The position numbers and the translations under genes were made by a program. From JANPCX01 sp050916095 (GTDB taxonomy: Bacteria > Pseudomonadota > Gammaproteobacteria > Burkholderiales > Burkholderiaceae_C): a DNA stretch of 64,000 nucleotides. The stretch is from positions 1,302,001 through 1,366,000 of the forward strand of contig CP050901.1 in assembly GCA_050916095.1 (NCBI GenBank), in the 5' to 3' direction. Position 1 is the stretch's first letter. Each line of letters starts with the position of its first letter. Below, piece by piece: positions 46,273-56,722 of the stretch. Below the pieces are notes generated by a model, which was not told the origin of the DNA, made no database searches, and was given only the letters and a program-made list of their open reading frames with translations.

Positions 46273-47547
46273 ATGCAGCATTCTTTAAAGTCAATTGCAA
46301 TTCTTTTTCTGGCAGCTCTCTTGTTGACAGGGTGTGGTGGGGGCGGAGGTGGTGGTGGCTCCGTGCCGGTGATTTCTTCACAACCCGCTGATGCCAGCGT
46401 ATTGACCGGGGCGTCAGCGACATTTTCCGTGGGGGCCAGCGGCGCATCGGTTTTTCAGTGGCGGCGAAATGGGTTGGACATTGCCGGCGCGACGTCGGCC
46501 ACTTATGTCACGCCGCCTGCGAGCTATTTGGACAGTGGTGCGTCTTACTCTGTTGTGGTTTCTAACGCTTCGGGCACGGTGACATCTGCGTCAGCCAAGC
46601 TGACCTTGGTCCTGAGCGCGAACCAGCAGCTGTACGAAGAACTTGCCTTGGGGCAGGGGGCACATCGTTTTTCTTGGAATTTGAACTCGTCGGGAGGCCA
46701 GACTACAGGCACGAACTACGCGAGAACTGATTTTTCTTTGCTCACCAGCTCTCCGCTCACGCAGGGCCCGCAAAATTTTGTGCAAAGCACGGTCAGCAAC
46801 TTGACGGCCACTTTGCCGGATGTCAGCACCACACCCACGCGCGTGTTGAGGGACGGCACCATTTACGTGGTGCCATCTACCGGTTTCCGTACCCGGGTGA
46901 GTTATGTCGGCAGCGATGTTCAGTCGGATTCCTACGCCTCCGACAACACCACCATCGTGTCCACAGAGCTACGCAGTGATTACGCCAGCTTGCCTTTGAC
47001 GGGCACCATGGCCGCCAACTCAACCACTTCTTTTGCTCGCTACCTCAATTCGTTCTTTACCAATACCGCCGTTTTGAATCAGAACGCCACCTTTGCCACT
47101 GGTTCTAAGTACATCACTTACACGTCCAAAAATAAGGGCGATCTGTATCGCGTTTTTGATTGTTTCGCTGCGACTGTCGATGCCAACGTATCGCCTTGCG
47201 CTACAGGTGTGAGTCTCGCCAGTGCGTTGACTGCTGGTATTGCATCGGGTTCCGATGGGAAAACCTACTTTCTCGCTGATGGTGCTATCTCTACAGTGGG
47301 CGGTGTACAAGTGTGGGTGGCCAACGCCGCTCGGCCACAGTCCGCCACGTTGAGCGTCACGGTTCAGAACCGCATTTACTTTGCACTCAACGGCAATGTC
47401 TACACCGGTGCGTTGGTACGAGATGGTGCCATCGTTAACGGCAGTTACTACATATCGACTTCTCCCAGCACACTGACGTTCCTGCCCTACACAATGCGAA
47501 TGAATAAAGCTGCTCGAGACAGCGTCCAAGCGGCCATGGCGCTTTGA
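46273..47547 (+). CDS. Lipoprotein with Ig-like domain, function unknown
   Basis: A 424-residue lipoprotein: the signal MQHSLKSIAILFLAALLLTG is followed by the lipobox Cys and a glycine run. Residues 30-115 look like an immunoglobulin-type domain (ISSQPADASVLTGASATFSV, FQWRRNGLDIAGATS, YSVVVSNASG). The remaining 300 residues are beta-rich and Ser/Thr-rich without a recognised family. The ATG at 46273 is preferred over the in-frame upstream ATG because it starts the signal peptide. It is probably outer-membrane or periplasmic. Confidence 0.85.
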   Translation: MQHSLKSIAILFLAALLLTGCGGGGGGGGSVPVISSQPADASVLTGASATFSVGASGASVFQWRRNGLDIAGATSATYVTPPASYLDSGASYSVVVSNASGTVTSASAKLTLVLSANQQLYEELALGQGAHRFSWNLNSSGGQTTGTNYARTDFSLLTSSPLTQGPQNFVQSTVSNLTATLPDVSTTPTRVLRDGTIYVVPSTGFRTRVSYVGSDVQSDSYASDNTTIVSTELRSDYASLPLTGTMAANSTTSFARYLNSFFTNTAVLNQNATFATGSKYITYTSKNKGDLYRVFDCFAATVDANVSPCATGVSLASALTAGIASGSDGKTYFLADGAISTVGGVQVWVANAARPQSATLSVTVQNRIYFALNGNVYTGALVRDGAIVNGSYYISTSPSTLTFLPYTMRMNKAARDSVQAAMAL

Positions 47548-47707
47548 ACATGCAGTGATTGCTCGTTCGTGACTGCAAAGAGAGCGCGTTGGTCAGTTTT
47601 TCAGTAGGCAACGCGTCCTCGCGCTGAGATGAAATTTCGCGTCTCTATACCGGCGCAGGTGAAGGGCCAACGTCGTTGACGGCTCGGCATCTATCGTCGC
47701 TCTGTGC

Positions 47708-48230
47708 TCAAACCACCCGCCCCGGATTCATCAGTCCATGTGGATCCTGCGCCTGTTTGATTCCAGCGCCTGCTTGATCGCCCGCATCATCTGCAACGCC
47801 ACCGGTGATTGGTAGTTCAGCAAAGCGTCGCGTTTGAGCTGGCCAATGCCATGTTCGGCAGAGATAGAGCCGCCATGAGACGCGACAGCCTCGTAAACGA
47901 TGTGGTTCACAGCAGCCTCCTGTTCGCGTAAGAACAAGGCGGGGTCGATACCCACTGGCGCTTGCACGTTGTAGTGCAAATTGCCGTCCCCCAAGTGGCC
48001 GAAGTTCACCAAACGAATGCCCTGCACATGCTGGGCCAAGAGCGCATCGGTGTGGGCCACAAAGGCCGGGATGCGTGAGATGGGCAAGGCGATGTTGTGT
48101 TTGATGTTGAGCACCTTCGTGCGCCTAGGCCAAGGGAATGCGCTCGTGCAGGTGCCACAACTGGGCGGACTGCTGGAGGGACAGTGCGACGACTGCGTCG
48201 CTCCCCCTCTGCCTATGCATCGCATCAGCC
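47708..48230 (-). pseudogene. C-terminal remnant of an FAD-linked oxidase (GlcD / D-2-hydroxyacid dehydrogenase type)
   Basis: Leftward remnant of a glycolate-oxidase-like flavoprotein. One frame gives SDAVVALSLQQSAQLWHLHE and RIPLA before a stop. A shifted frame gives NIKHNIALPISRIPAFVAHT, VNFGHLGDGNLHYNV and GGSISAEHGIGQLKRDALLN, the substrate and metal-binding C-terminal motifs. The final DPHGLMNPGRVV lies in a third frame because of a 17-bp imperfect tandem duplication (47745-47761 and 47762-47778). The FAD-binding N-terminal two-thirds are missing. The enzyme cannot be functional. Confidence 0.88.
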
Positions 48231-48363
48231 ACCAGCCCAGATATATCGCCAGGTCGCTCCTCTATGTCCGGACCACTGCATGAATGCTCATTTTCTTGGC
48301 TACGACACCGAAACCATCGTTGTCATTTCGTCTCGATTGTTTGACTCGCGATACGAATGCAAT

Positions 48364-49674
48364 TCAACGCCTGAGCTGCCACAGCCCGCTCACGGGGCCA
48401 TTGGCGTGGACGCGGTCGGGGTCGCGCAACAGCCAGCGGGTGCCGGTGTTGTCGATGTCTTGCAACTCGAACGGGGCTTGGGTGTTGATGCTGACTTCGG
48501 TAGGTTCAATTTTTTCGGCATTCAAGTCCACCAAGTACAACTTCTGCTCAAACTGAAGCGCCACCCAGCGGTTGTTGCGAGAAAAAACAACCCGGTGCTC
48601 GGGGCCACGAGGTGGGGCGGGCAAAACACTCGAAGGGGGGTAGTTCAATACCGCCATTTTTTGAGCGGTTAGCCCCTCCATGCGAAAGAACTCGGCCCGC
48701 AAGGGCTTGGATGCCAAGGTCACCCACCAACGGCTGTCGCGGGAAATGTCTCGGGTCCAGGGGATGGATTTCTCGGGTACGCCCAGCGGCTGTGGGTTGC
48801 CGCAAGGAATCGCGCGGCATGCGTAATCGTCCTCATTGCTCTTGGCGAACTCGCTGGTCGATAGCGGGAGGGCATGCAACTGACGCTCCACCCAGTCGCC
48901 ACCGAAGAAGTGTGTGCCTGAAATCTTGAGTTGCAGAAAGCGGCCTTGGGGGTCGATGACAGGACTCAAACCCACACGCTTATCGTACGATATGGCGACT
49001 GTCTGGCCGCTGTTTATGTTGCATATCAGCATGGGTCGAGGGGTGGTCGGCCCTATGAAATGGAGCTGTGCGGCAAAAAAATGACCTCCGAATGCGCCAG
49101 AGTCGGGGGCGGCTGAACCCGGTAGTTGGCACCGGCTGCGCTGTTCTCGCAAATCGTAGATGTCGTCTTGTGCGAAGTAAAACTCCGGTGGGAGTTGACC
49201 CAGTTTGTCGCCCACGGTGCGCCGACGAAAAGCGTAGCGGCCGTCGGGGCTGAGCATTCGTATTTCGCTGCTGCCCTCGCCTTGTGTGAGGTCAGGATTC
49301 ACCCACATGTAGAGGCCAGGGTTGATGTAATGCAACCGCCCAGTGTTGTCGAAGGTCATGCTTCCGGTGTGCCAACCAAGAGGGGGGTCACCGATTTTTT
49401 TTGGGGTCAGTATTTTTGCCAGAGACTGCAACGGTTGAAGTTGCCATAACTCAATGCTTTCCGGGGACAAGCGCGCCAAGCGCTGTTCGTCGGGTGACAG
49501 AAGGAGCTGCAATGTGCGCCGGCCATCGCTGGCCATGTGCTGGAGCTGCTCCAATTGCAGCCGGGGCGTTTCGGGTGGGCGTGCCACCGCTGGATTGCCC
49601 CAGGCCGAGGCACAGATGGCCACCGACCAAACCAAGCACCGCCCGGTGCGTGCCAAACGGAGTTGGAGTTTCAT
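48364..49674 (-). CDS. Secreted protein of unknown function, possibly beta-propeller
   Basis: A 436-residue protein with an N-terminal signal peptide (CLVWSVAICASAWGNPAVAR). The mature part has repeated segments with the pattern of propeller blades (LSPDEQRLARLSPESIELW, MLSPDGRYAF, SRDSRWWVTL, FSRNNRWVALQFEQKLYLVD), loosely like TolB/WD-type repeats. Four cysteines are probably disulfide-bonded. It starts 15 bp after the stop of the papain-like gene, so the two form an operon, and it would be periplasmic or surface-located. I do not recognise the family. Confidence 0.75.
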   Translation of the reverse strand: MKLQLRLARTGRCLVWSVAICASAWGNPAVARPPETPRLQLEQLQHMASDGRRTLQLLLSPDEQRLARLSPESIELWQLQPLQSLAKILTPKKIGDPPLGWHTGSMTFDNTGRLHYINPGLYMWVNPDLTQGEGSSEIRMLSPDGRYAFRRRTVGDKLGQLPPEFYFAQDDIYDLREQRSRCQLPGSAAPDSGAFGGHFFAAQLHFIGPTTPRPMLICNINSGQTVAISYDKRVGLSPVIDPQGRFLQLKISGTHFFGGDWVERQLHALPLSTSEFAKSNEDDYACRAIPCGNPQPLGVPEKSIPWTRDISRDSRWWVTLASKPLRAEFFRMEGLTAQKMAVLNYPPSSVLPAPPRGPEHRVVFSRNNRWVALQFEQKLYLVDLNAEKIEPTEVSINTQAPFELQDIDNTGTRWLLRDPDRVHANGPVSGLWQLRR

Positions 49675-49689
49675 GATGGGCTGCTGGGT

Positions 49690-50598
49690 TCAAGGAATGC
49701 GGCTGAAGGCCATGCCGCCATAAAAACACTTCAGGAAGAAGGCGAGGTCGGGCCTGGCCCGTACAGCCCTAAGCTGCCGGCCGGTTTTGCCCCAGGTAAA
49801 AAAGTCGGCTTGGATGTCAACGTTTTCTCGCGTTTCCGGAAGTTTGGCTGCGCCGGAGCGGTACATGCTCCAGTCGCGGCCATCAATGGTGATGCTCCCA
49901 TTGAGCACCACCCAGTGGTTTTTGAATGGGTAGCCTGGATGGCCTTCCGCGAACATGGCGGACGCCACCAGCATCAACACCCAACCGCCGTTGTAGGCCG
50001 ACAGCTCGGTCAATTCTTTCCAATCGGCGGTGGGCAGGATTTCGCTGGTGTTGTCCCACAAACAGTGGGCACCGGCGGACTCGAACCAGCCCTTGACGTA
50101 TTTGGGGCGGGCGATGGCGGACACCTGGTTTTTGGGGTGGTCGTAGTCACCGAATGGGTTGAGGTCGGGGCTGTCATTGCGGAGGCTGGCCATGCTAATC
50201 CAGTCCACCGCATTGATGGCCCCTATCTCCCCGGTGACCGCTGCGGGGGTGTTGGTTTGAACGTGGGGGCTGGGGTTGACGGGGCGAATCATCGTGGGAC
50301 CGACCGCGGAGTTGCCGCCCAAGCTCGCGGGTTGGCCCAGCCATAAATTGATCACCAGGTCGACATACATGTCGGGCCGGTCTTGAACCAAACAAAACAT
50401 AAAAGCCGCCGGTCCGCACAGCGCGGTCTGGCCCTGGTGGGGCCATGCATCTGATTTGCCTGATAGGCGGATATCCAGTTGGTCCGCCAATGTCACTTGG
50501 TCGACGCCCCAGGCTTTGTGCTCGGCATACGCGGGGTCGGTTCTCAGTGTGGTCAGTTTGGCACGGGCCCGATTGCGGGCGGCTTCGTTGAAACTCAT
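49690..50598 (-). CDS. Papain-like/C39-like cysteine peptidase candidate, no signal peptide
   Basis: A 302-residue protein from ATG 50598 (MSFNEAARNRARAKL). The candidate nucleophile is Cys in GQTALCGPAAFMFCL (about residue 62), at the start of a helix as in papain-fold enzymes. A candidate His lies in PFKNHWVVLNGSITI (about residue 235), at the start of a strand, followed by FFTWGK. No membrane segment or signal is present. It is paired with a downstream secreted protein. Similar cytosolic Cys-His proteins paired with an exported partner are known among secreted antibacterial effectors, but no type VI genes are nearby. Function is inferred only from motifs. Confidence 0.7.
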   Translation of the reverse strand: MSFNEAARNRARAKLTTLRTDPAYAEHKAWGVDQVTLADQLDIRLSGKSDAWPHQGQTALCGPAAFMFCLVQDRPDMYVDLVINLWLGQPASLGGNSAVGPTMIRPVNPSPHVQTNTPAAVTGEIGAINAVDWISMASLRNDSPDLNPFGDYDHPKNQVSAIARPKYVKGWFESAGAHCLWDNTSEILPTADWKELTELSAYNGGWVLMLVASAMFAEGHPGYPFKNHWVVLNGSITIDGRDWSMYRSGAAKLPETRENVDIQADFFTWGKTGRQLRAVRARPDLAFFLKCFYGGMAFSRIP

Positions 50599-50697
50599 GT
50601 TTTTATTTCCCTTGAAATGTAATGCGGCCTTGGGGCCGTTCGTATGATCAATGTGGCGGGTGAACGTACGCGCCGGGCCGGCAGCATAATCCATGCC

Positions 50698-51148
50698 GTG
50701 AAGCAAGCCAGACCGCCGCTGGTGCAAGGCTCGAAAGGGCGCACTGGAGGAAGGTCCGGACTGCACAGGGCAGCGTAGCAGCTAACGGCTGTCCACCGTG
50801 AGGTGAGGATCAGAGCAACAGAGACGAGTTCGTGTGGGGCTCCCAAACAAGGGTGGTCTATGTGGAACACGCGCAAGCGGGTTCCCCTGGTGGCGCAAGC
50901 CGCTCGGCCACGGCGCAAGCCGTGGGTCGCATAGCACCTCGTGCGGGGCTCCGCCCCGCACGAGGTGAAACGGGCAATCTCTACGCGCAGCAATACCAAG
51001 TAGGCCAGCGTTGATGTGGCTCCGCAGAGCTGGCGGGTAGGTAGCACCGAGCCGTGCAGTGATGCACGGCCCAGAGGAATGGCGGTCACGGCCTGGCGTT
51101 CGCAAGAACAACGGGCTGCACAGAATCCGGCCTATCGGCTTGCTTCAC
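50698..51148 (+). ncRNA. rnpB: RNase P RNA (type A)
   Basis: The 5' strand GTGAAGCAAGCC (50698-50709) pairs with GGCTTGCTTCAC (51137-51148) as helix P1. Conserved core segments are present in order: GAGGAAGGTCCGGACT, ACAGGGCAGCGTAGCAGCTA, GGATCAGAGCAACAGAGACG, and near the 3' end CACAGAATCCGGCC. A long GC-rich hairpin at about 50934-50968 is a variable helix. A T-rich stretch after 51148 may terminate it. Confidence 0.95.
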
Positions 51149-51163
51149 ATTTTTGTTTTGCTG

Positions 51164-52063
51164 ATGGAGCAATATTTGAAAGACATCGAAGCGCTGACCC
51201 GTTTGAACTGGGCGGCACTGGACACCTTGGTGTTCGCAGGCGGCGGCAACCGCTGCTGGTGGCAGGCTGGGGCCTTGTCTACGTTGACTGAACAGGGCTT
51301 TGCCCTTCCCAGGCAATTGGTGGGCACCAGTGCGGGGGCCGCCATGGCAGCTTCTTTTCTGACCGATGGTCCCAAGGCCGCGTTAGACGCTTGTGAGCGC
51401 CTCTTTGCGCGCAACGCCCGCGTATTTGAATGGCGTGGTTTGGCACAGTTGAAGCTGTGTTTTGCGCAGCAACACACCTACCCCGCATGGTTGGCGTCGT
51501 TTGTGAATGTCAATAACTTCGATGCGATTCGAACCTCGCGTTCGCAACTGCGCGTCGCACTCACCCGGCCCGCACGCTGGTTGGGCTTGCAAGGCTCGAT
51601 GGTGGCCGGCACCGTGGCCTATATCGTGGACAAACATGTGAGCCACAGCATTCACCCGCGCCTGCCAAAGTGGCTGGGTTTGCGCCAAGACTTTCTTGAT
51701 TTGCATGACTGTGCTGATGCCAGCGCGGCCCAAGCCTTGCTGGCTGCTGCCGCCGCCGCGCCGCCTTTCATGCACGCGACCCGCATTGGCGGCCAAGGTG
51801 CACTGGACGGTGGTTACACCGACAACGCGCCCATCCCCGCTCAAACAGAATCAGAAAAAACCAAGACGCTGGTGCTGCTCACCCGGCACTACCCCCGCTT
51901 GCCGCAGCTCTTCCGCTGGAATGGCCGCAGCTATTGGCAACCCAGCCGGCCTGTGCCGGTGTCCACCTGGGACTGCACAGCACGCGCCACGGTGACCCAG
52001 GCCTATGCATTGGGCGAAGTGGATGCTGCGGCCCTGTGCAGCGGGACACTTCAGGCGGTTTGA
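51164..52063 (+). CDS. Patatin-like phospholipase family protein
   Basis: A 299-residue patatin-fold acyl hydrolase. The oxyanion loop is FAGGGNRCWW, the nucleophile Ser is in GTSAGAAMAAS (about residue 58), and the catalytic Asp is in LDGGYTDNAP. No signal peptide. Patatins use a Ser-Asp dyad to hydrolyse membrane lipids. The ATG at 51164 is 16 bp after the RNase P RNA; a longer frame would overlap rnpB and is rejected. Confidence 0.9.
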   Translation: MEQYLKDIEALTRLNWAALDTLVFAGGGNRCWWQAGALSTLTEQGFALPRQLVGTSAGAAMAASFLTDGPKAALDACERLFARNARVFEWRGLAQLKLCFAQQHTYPAWLASFVNVNNFDAIRTSRSQLRVALTRPARWLGLQGSMVAGTVAYIVDKHVSHSIHPRLPKWLGLRQDFLDLHDCADASAAQALLAAAAAAPPFMHATRIGGQGALDGGYTDNAPIPAQTESEKTKTLVLLTRHYPRLPQLFRWNGRSYWQPSRPVPVSTWDCTARATVTQAYALGEVDAAALCSGTLQAV

Positions 52064-52094
52064 TGGATCGTGTGTGTACGAGGGGCTTTTGTCC

Positions 52095-53300
52095 GTGAAC
52101 CCCAACGCCAGTGAACTGTGGCGCGGACCCCGCTGGGCCTTGGCAGTGTTGCTTGCCTGCCTCGGGATGCTGGGGCCGTTTTGCATTGACACGTACTTGC
52201 CCGCGTTCAACGGCATCTCCGCATCCCTCGGGGCCACACCGGTACAGATGCAACAAACGCTGTCAGCGTATTTGTTTGGTTTTGCGCTGATGAACTTGTT
52301 CCATGGGGCCTTGTCCGACGCCCTAGGACGTCGGCCTGTGGTGCTCTGGGGGCTGGCCTTGTTCACCGTGGCGTCTGCGGGTTGTGCGCTTTCCAACAGC
52401 ATCGGGGAATTGGTGTTTTGGCGGGCCATGCAGGGCATGACCACCGGCGCGGGCATTGTGGTGTCTCGGGCCGTGGTGCGCGACATGTATGCCCCTGCCG
52501 ATGCGCAGCGCGTGATGTCGCAAATCACTTTGTTTTTTGGTGCTGCACCTGCCATTGCGCCTTTGGTAGGGGGGCTCTTGTTCGTGTATGTGAACTGGCA
52601 AGCCATTTTTTGGTTTTTGACCTTGGTCGGCGTGCTGCTTTGGTGGGCGAATCACCGCTGGTTGCCGGAGACCTTGCACGCAGCGCAGCGCCAACCCTTC
52701 AGTGTGCGCAACCTGATGCATGGTTATCGCGACTTGGGTTCTGATGGGCGGTTTTGGGCTTTGGCGCTGGCCAGTGGCGTGCCCTTCAACGGCATGTTTT
52801 TGTATGTAATGGCCGCGCCGGTTTTTTTGGGCGAACACCTGCAACTCCAGCCACAGGAGTTTTTTTGGTTTTTCTGTTTGGTGATCAGCGGCATCATGGC
52901 GGGGGCCTTTTTGTCTGGGCGTTTGGCGGGCAAGCTGTCTGCCGCGAAACAAATTAGCCTCGGTTTTTTCATCATGGGGCTGACCACCGCAGTCAACCTT
53001 GCTTTGAACTACACGCTGAAGGCGCACGTGACCTGGGCGCTGTGGCCCATTGCGCTCTTTGCCATGGGCTGGGCGCTGATGACGCCCGTGGTCACCCTGC
53101 TGGTGCTGGATGTGGTGCCTACCCGGCGTGGCATGGCCTCGTCTTTGCAGGCATGCATCACGAGTGCCGTCAATGGTGTGGTGGCGGGGGTGGTCGCACC
53201 TTTGGTGATGCACTCCACCACCGCCTTGGCACTGACCTCGGGATTGATGATGTCGGTGGGATTGCTTGCTTGGTGGTGGATTCGCACACGCGTGCTTTGA
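52095..53300 (+). CDS. MFS multidrug transporter, Bcr/CflA type
   Basis: A 401-residue 12-helix transporter. Diagnostic features are PFCIDTYLPAFNGISASLGA in helix 1/loop (Bcr family), GALSDALGRRPVVLWG in loop 2-3, and RAVVRDMY in helix 5. It is probably a drug/proton antiporter. The GTG at 52095 with upstream GAGGGG is the best start; the frame is open further upstream through the patatin 3' end. It may be co-transcribed with the patatin gene (31 bp apart). It converges with the S8 peptidase gene 2 bp away. Confidence 0.9.
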   Translation: MNPNASELWRGPRWALAVLLACLGMLGPFCIDTYLPAFNGISASLGATPVQMQQTLSAYLFGFALMNLFHGALSDALGRRPVVLWGLALFTVASAGCALSNSIGELVFWRAMQGMTTGAGIVVSRAVVRDMYAPADAQRVMSQITLFFGAAPAIAPLVGGLLFVYVNWQAIFWFLTLVGVLLWWANHRWLPETLHAAQRQPFSVRNLMHGYRDLGSDGRFWALALASGVPFNGMFLYVMAAPVFLGEHLQLQPQEFFWFFCLVISGIMAGAFLSGRLAGKLSAAKQISLGFFIMGLTTAVNLALNYTLKAHVTWALWPIALFAMGWALMTPVVTLLVLDVVPTRRGMASSLQACITSAVNGVVAGVVAPLVMHSTTALALTSGLMMSVGLLAWWWIRTRVL

Positions 53301-53302
53301 AT

Positions 53303-54769
<1,467 letters not shown>

Positions 54770-54787
54770 GGTGAGGTTGAACAGCCA

Positions 54788-56722
54788 TTATCGAAGGACA
54801 TCAGCGGCAATCACTTGCAGTTGATTGTGGTCGAGTTGCCAGCGTTCGTGGTGGTGCAACAGATCCTCCGCGTCGCGGTTGGCCCATACCACCGTGCTGG
54901 TGCTATGGGCCAACCAGTCGGCAAAAGACGAACGGTGCGGGAGGTCTAAAAGATCGTCCAGGTCGTCAATCAGCACCAAGTCCGCGCCACACAACATGGC
55001 GCGAACCAACAAGACGCGCCGTGCTTCGCCGGTGGAGAGGTTGCTGCCCGATGGCAATACCTTGCCTTGCAGTCCACCCAAACGTTGCAACAGGGGCTCA
55101 AGACCCAAGGCGGTGGCGGTCACCAGAATGCGTTCGTCGTCCGGGCGTGTGACGGCCCCCAAGGTCAGGTTGCGTCGCAGGCTGCCCGACAGCAAGATGG
55201 AGTGCGCTCCGAGGTAGTGGATGGAGGGGTGGGCACGGTGGTTCGGCGCATTCCCATCGCGCATGCTGGCGTACTCCACGACGCCGCTGCGTGGGCTCAC
55301 CAGCCCCGCCAGCAAACGCAACAAGCTGCTTTTGCCTGAACCCATGGGGCCTTGCAGGGACACCTTGCACCCCCGCATCAGCACATGGGTGATGGGTGCC
55401 AGTGTGGCCACTTGCACTTGCCGCAAACGCAACAGCGAAGGCGCGGGTCGGTTGCGCTCACTGGACTGGGTTTGCGCTTTGTTCATCTGTTGCGATGCAG
55501 GCGGCGGCGTTGCCAACAGATCCCACAAGCGGCGGCGTGAGGTGGTCCATGCTGCTCGTTGATCCAAGGCCTGAGCCAGGTCGCGCAGCGCCGGCATCAA
55601 CAAACCCACGGCAGCCAAAGTGGCGGCTGCGTCAGCAGCCGATGTGCCGATGAGAAAACAAATGGCCAATGCCAAGGTGATGGCCGCAGCGCGCACCACA
55701 TCCGGCACCAAACGCAGGCCCGCAGCACGCCGTTGCCGCGCCACGGCCAGCTCGGTGAGCTGCTGCGCATGACGGTTCATGACCTTGCTCTCGCGTGTGA
55801 GCCGCCGCACCAATTTGAGCTCTTGGGCATGGGCCGCGCGTTCGCTCACAAACGCCGACAAACGCGCACGCCCATTGCGCAAACGCTGGTGAGAGCGGGG
55901 CAATCCCCGCGCCAGCCACAACAAGGTGACAACGCCCAAGCCCACGGCCAGGCCCACGCCCAGCGCGAGCAAGGGGTGTATCCAGATCACCAACAGCGCG
56001 AGCACCACGGGCAAGGTGATGGCCGCAGAAAACACCTTGACCTGACCCCGGCTGACCCAAACACGCAAGGCCCCCATGTCGCCAATCAAGCGCTGCGTCA
56101 GCAACGCGGTACTGCGCGCCGTGGTGGGTGCGGGGCCTGTCATGTGGGCCAAACATGAAAACAGCCGTGAGCGCAGCGAGTTGGCGTAGCCGTGCCCCAA
56201 TCGTTCAGCCAAGGTCCGTTCCGCCCACCGACACAACGCGATGGCCAGTCCGGCGCTGGCGATCAACAGCAGGGCTTTGAAGGGCATGGCCTGGCCGTCG
56301 TGCAAAGCCAAAAAACTCCACCGCACACCCAGTGCCACCAGTCCCGCGCCCAGCGCTTGGCCCAGCGCGCAAAGGGCAATTTGCACCAGCAGCCATTTGC
56401 GCCCCGCAGCCCACAAAGCCGGTGGGGCGGTGGCTAGCCCGCATACTTCACCAGGTCGGATCCCTATGCCACGCAACGCCGCACGAGCGCGTCCAGGCTG
56501 AAATATGCGGGCCAGGGGCGCATGTTGTCGCCCGATGGTCTGTGCAGTCGCATGGCCGCCTTGGTCATCAACGCCTGTGGCCAAACCTTGGTCGGACGCA
56601 GCAAACACAAGGCGACGCGACCAAACCATCACGCTGCGGCGACGCCATGCCTGCATTGACTCCATCAGATGCAGCCACAGGGTCGGCCAGCGCGCGGCCA
56701 CCAAGAGCCTTGGGTTCAGCAT
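54788..56722 (-). CDS. ABC transporter, fused permease-ATPase, with degenerate ATPase motifs
   Basis: A 644-residue exporter-type half transporter: a 100-residue N-terminal extension, six membrane segments (about 105-390), then the nucleotide-binding domain. Walker A GPMGSGKSS is intact, but other motifs deviate: the Q-loop position reads YLGAHSILLSG (no Gln), the signature is LSTGEARR, Walker B is DLVLIDDLDD (Asp for the catalytic Glu), and the H-loop is VVWANRD (Asn for His). It may bind ATP without normal hydrolysis, or work as a heterodimer with a competent partner. The start overlaps the end of the upstream P-loop gene by seven bases. The operon partner S8 peptidase suggests a role in its export or in handling its substrate. 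Confidence 0.85.
   Translation of the reverse strand: MLNPRLLVAARWPTLWLHLMESMQAWRRRSVMVWSRRLVFAASDQGLATGVDDQGGHATAQTIGRQHAPLARIFQPGRARAALRGIGIRPGEVCGLATAPPALWAAGRKWLLVQIALCALGQALGAGLVALGVRWSFLALHDGQAMPFKALLLIASAGLAIALCRWAERTLAERLGHGYANSLRSRLFSCLAHMTGPAPTTARSTALLTQRLIGDMGALRVWVSRGQVKVFSAAITLPVVLALLVIWIHPLLALGVGLAVGLGVVTLLWLARGLPRSHQRLRNGRARLSAFVSERAAHAQELKLVRRLTRESKVMNRHAQQLTELAVARQRRAAGLRLVPDVVRAAAITLALAICFLIGTSAADAAATLAAVGLLMPALRDLAQALDQRAAWTTSRRRLWDLLATPPPASQQMNKAQTQSSERNRPAPSLLRLRQVQVATLAPITHVLMRGCKVSLQGPMGSGKSSLLRLLAGLVSPRSGVVEYASMRDGNAPNHRAHPSIHYLGAHSILLSGSLRRNLTLGAVTRPDDERILVTATALGLEPLLQRLGGLQGKVLPSGSNLSTGEARRVLLVRAMLCGADLVLIDDLDDLLDLPHRSSFADWLAHSTSTVVWANRDAEDLLHHHERWQLDHNQLQVIAADVLR

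Noticed and set aside
50595..51111. Several frames over the RNase P RNA region
   Set aside because: The region is rnpB; the frames follow its base composition and cross its helices.
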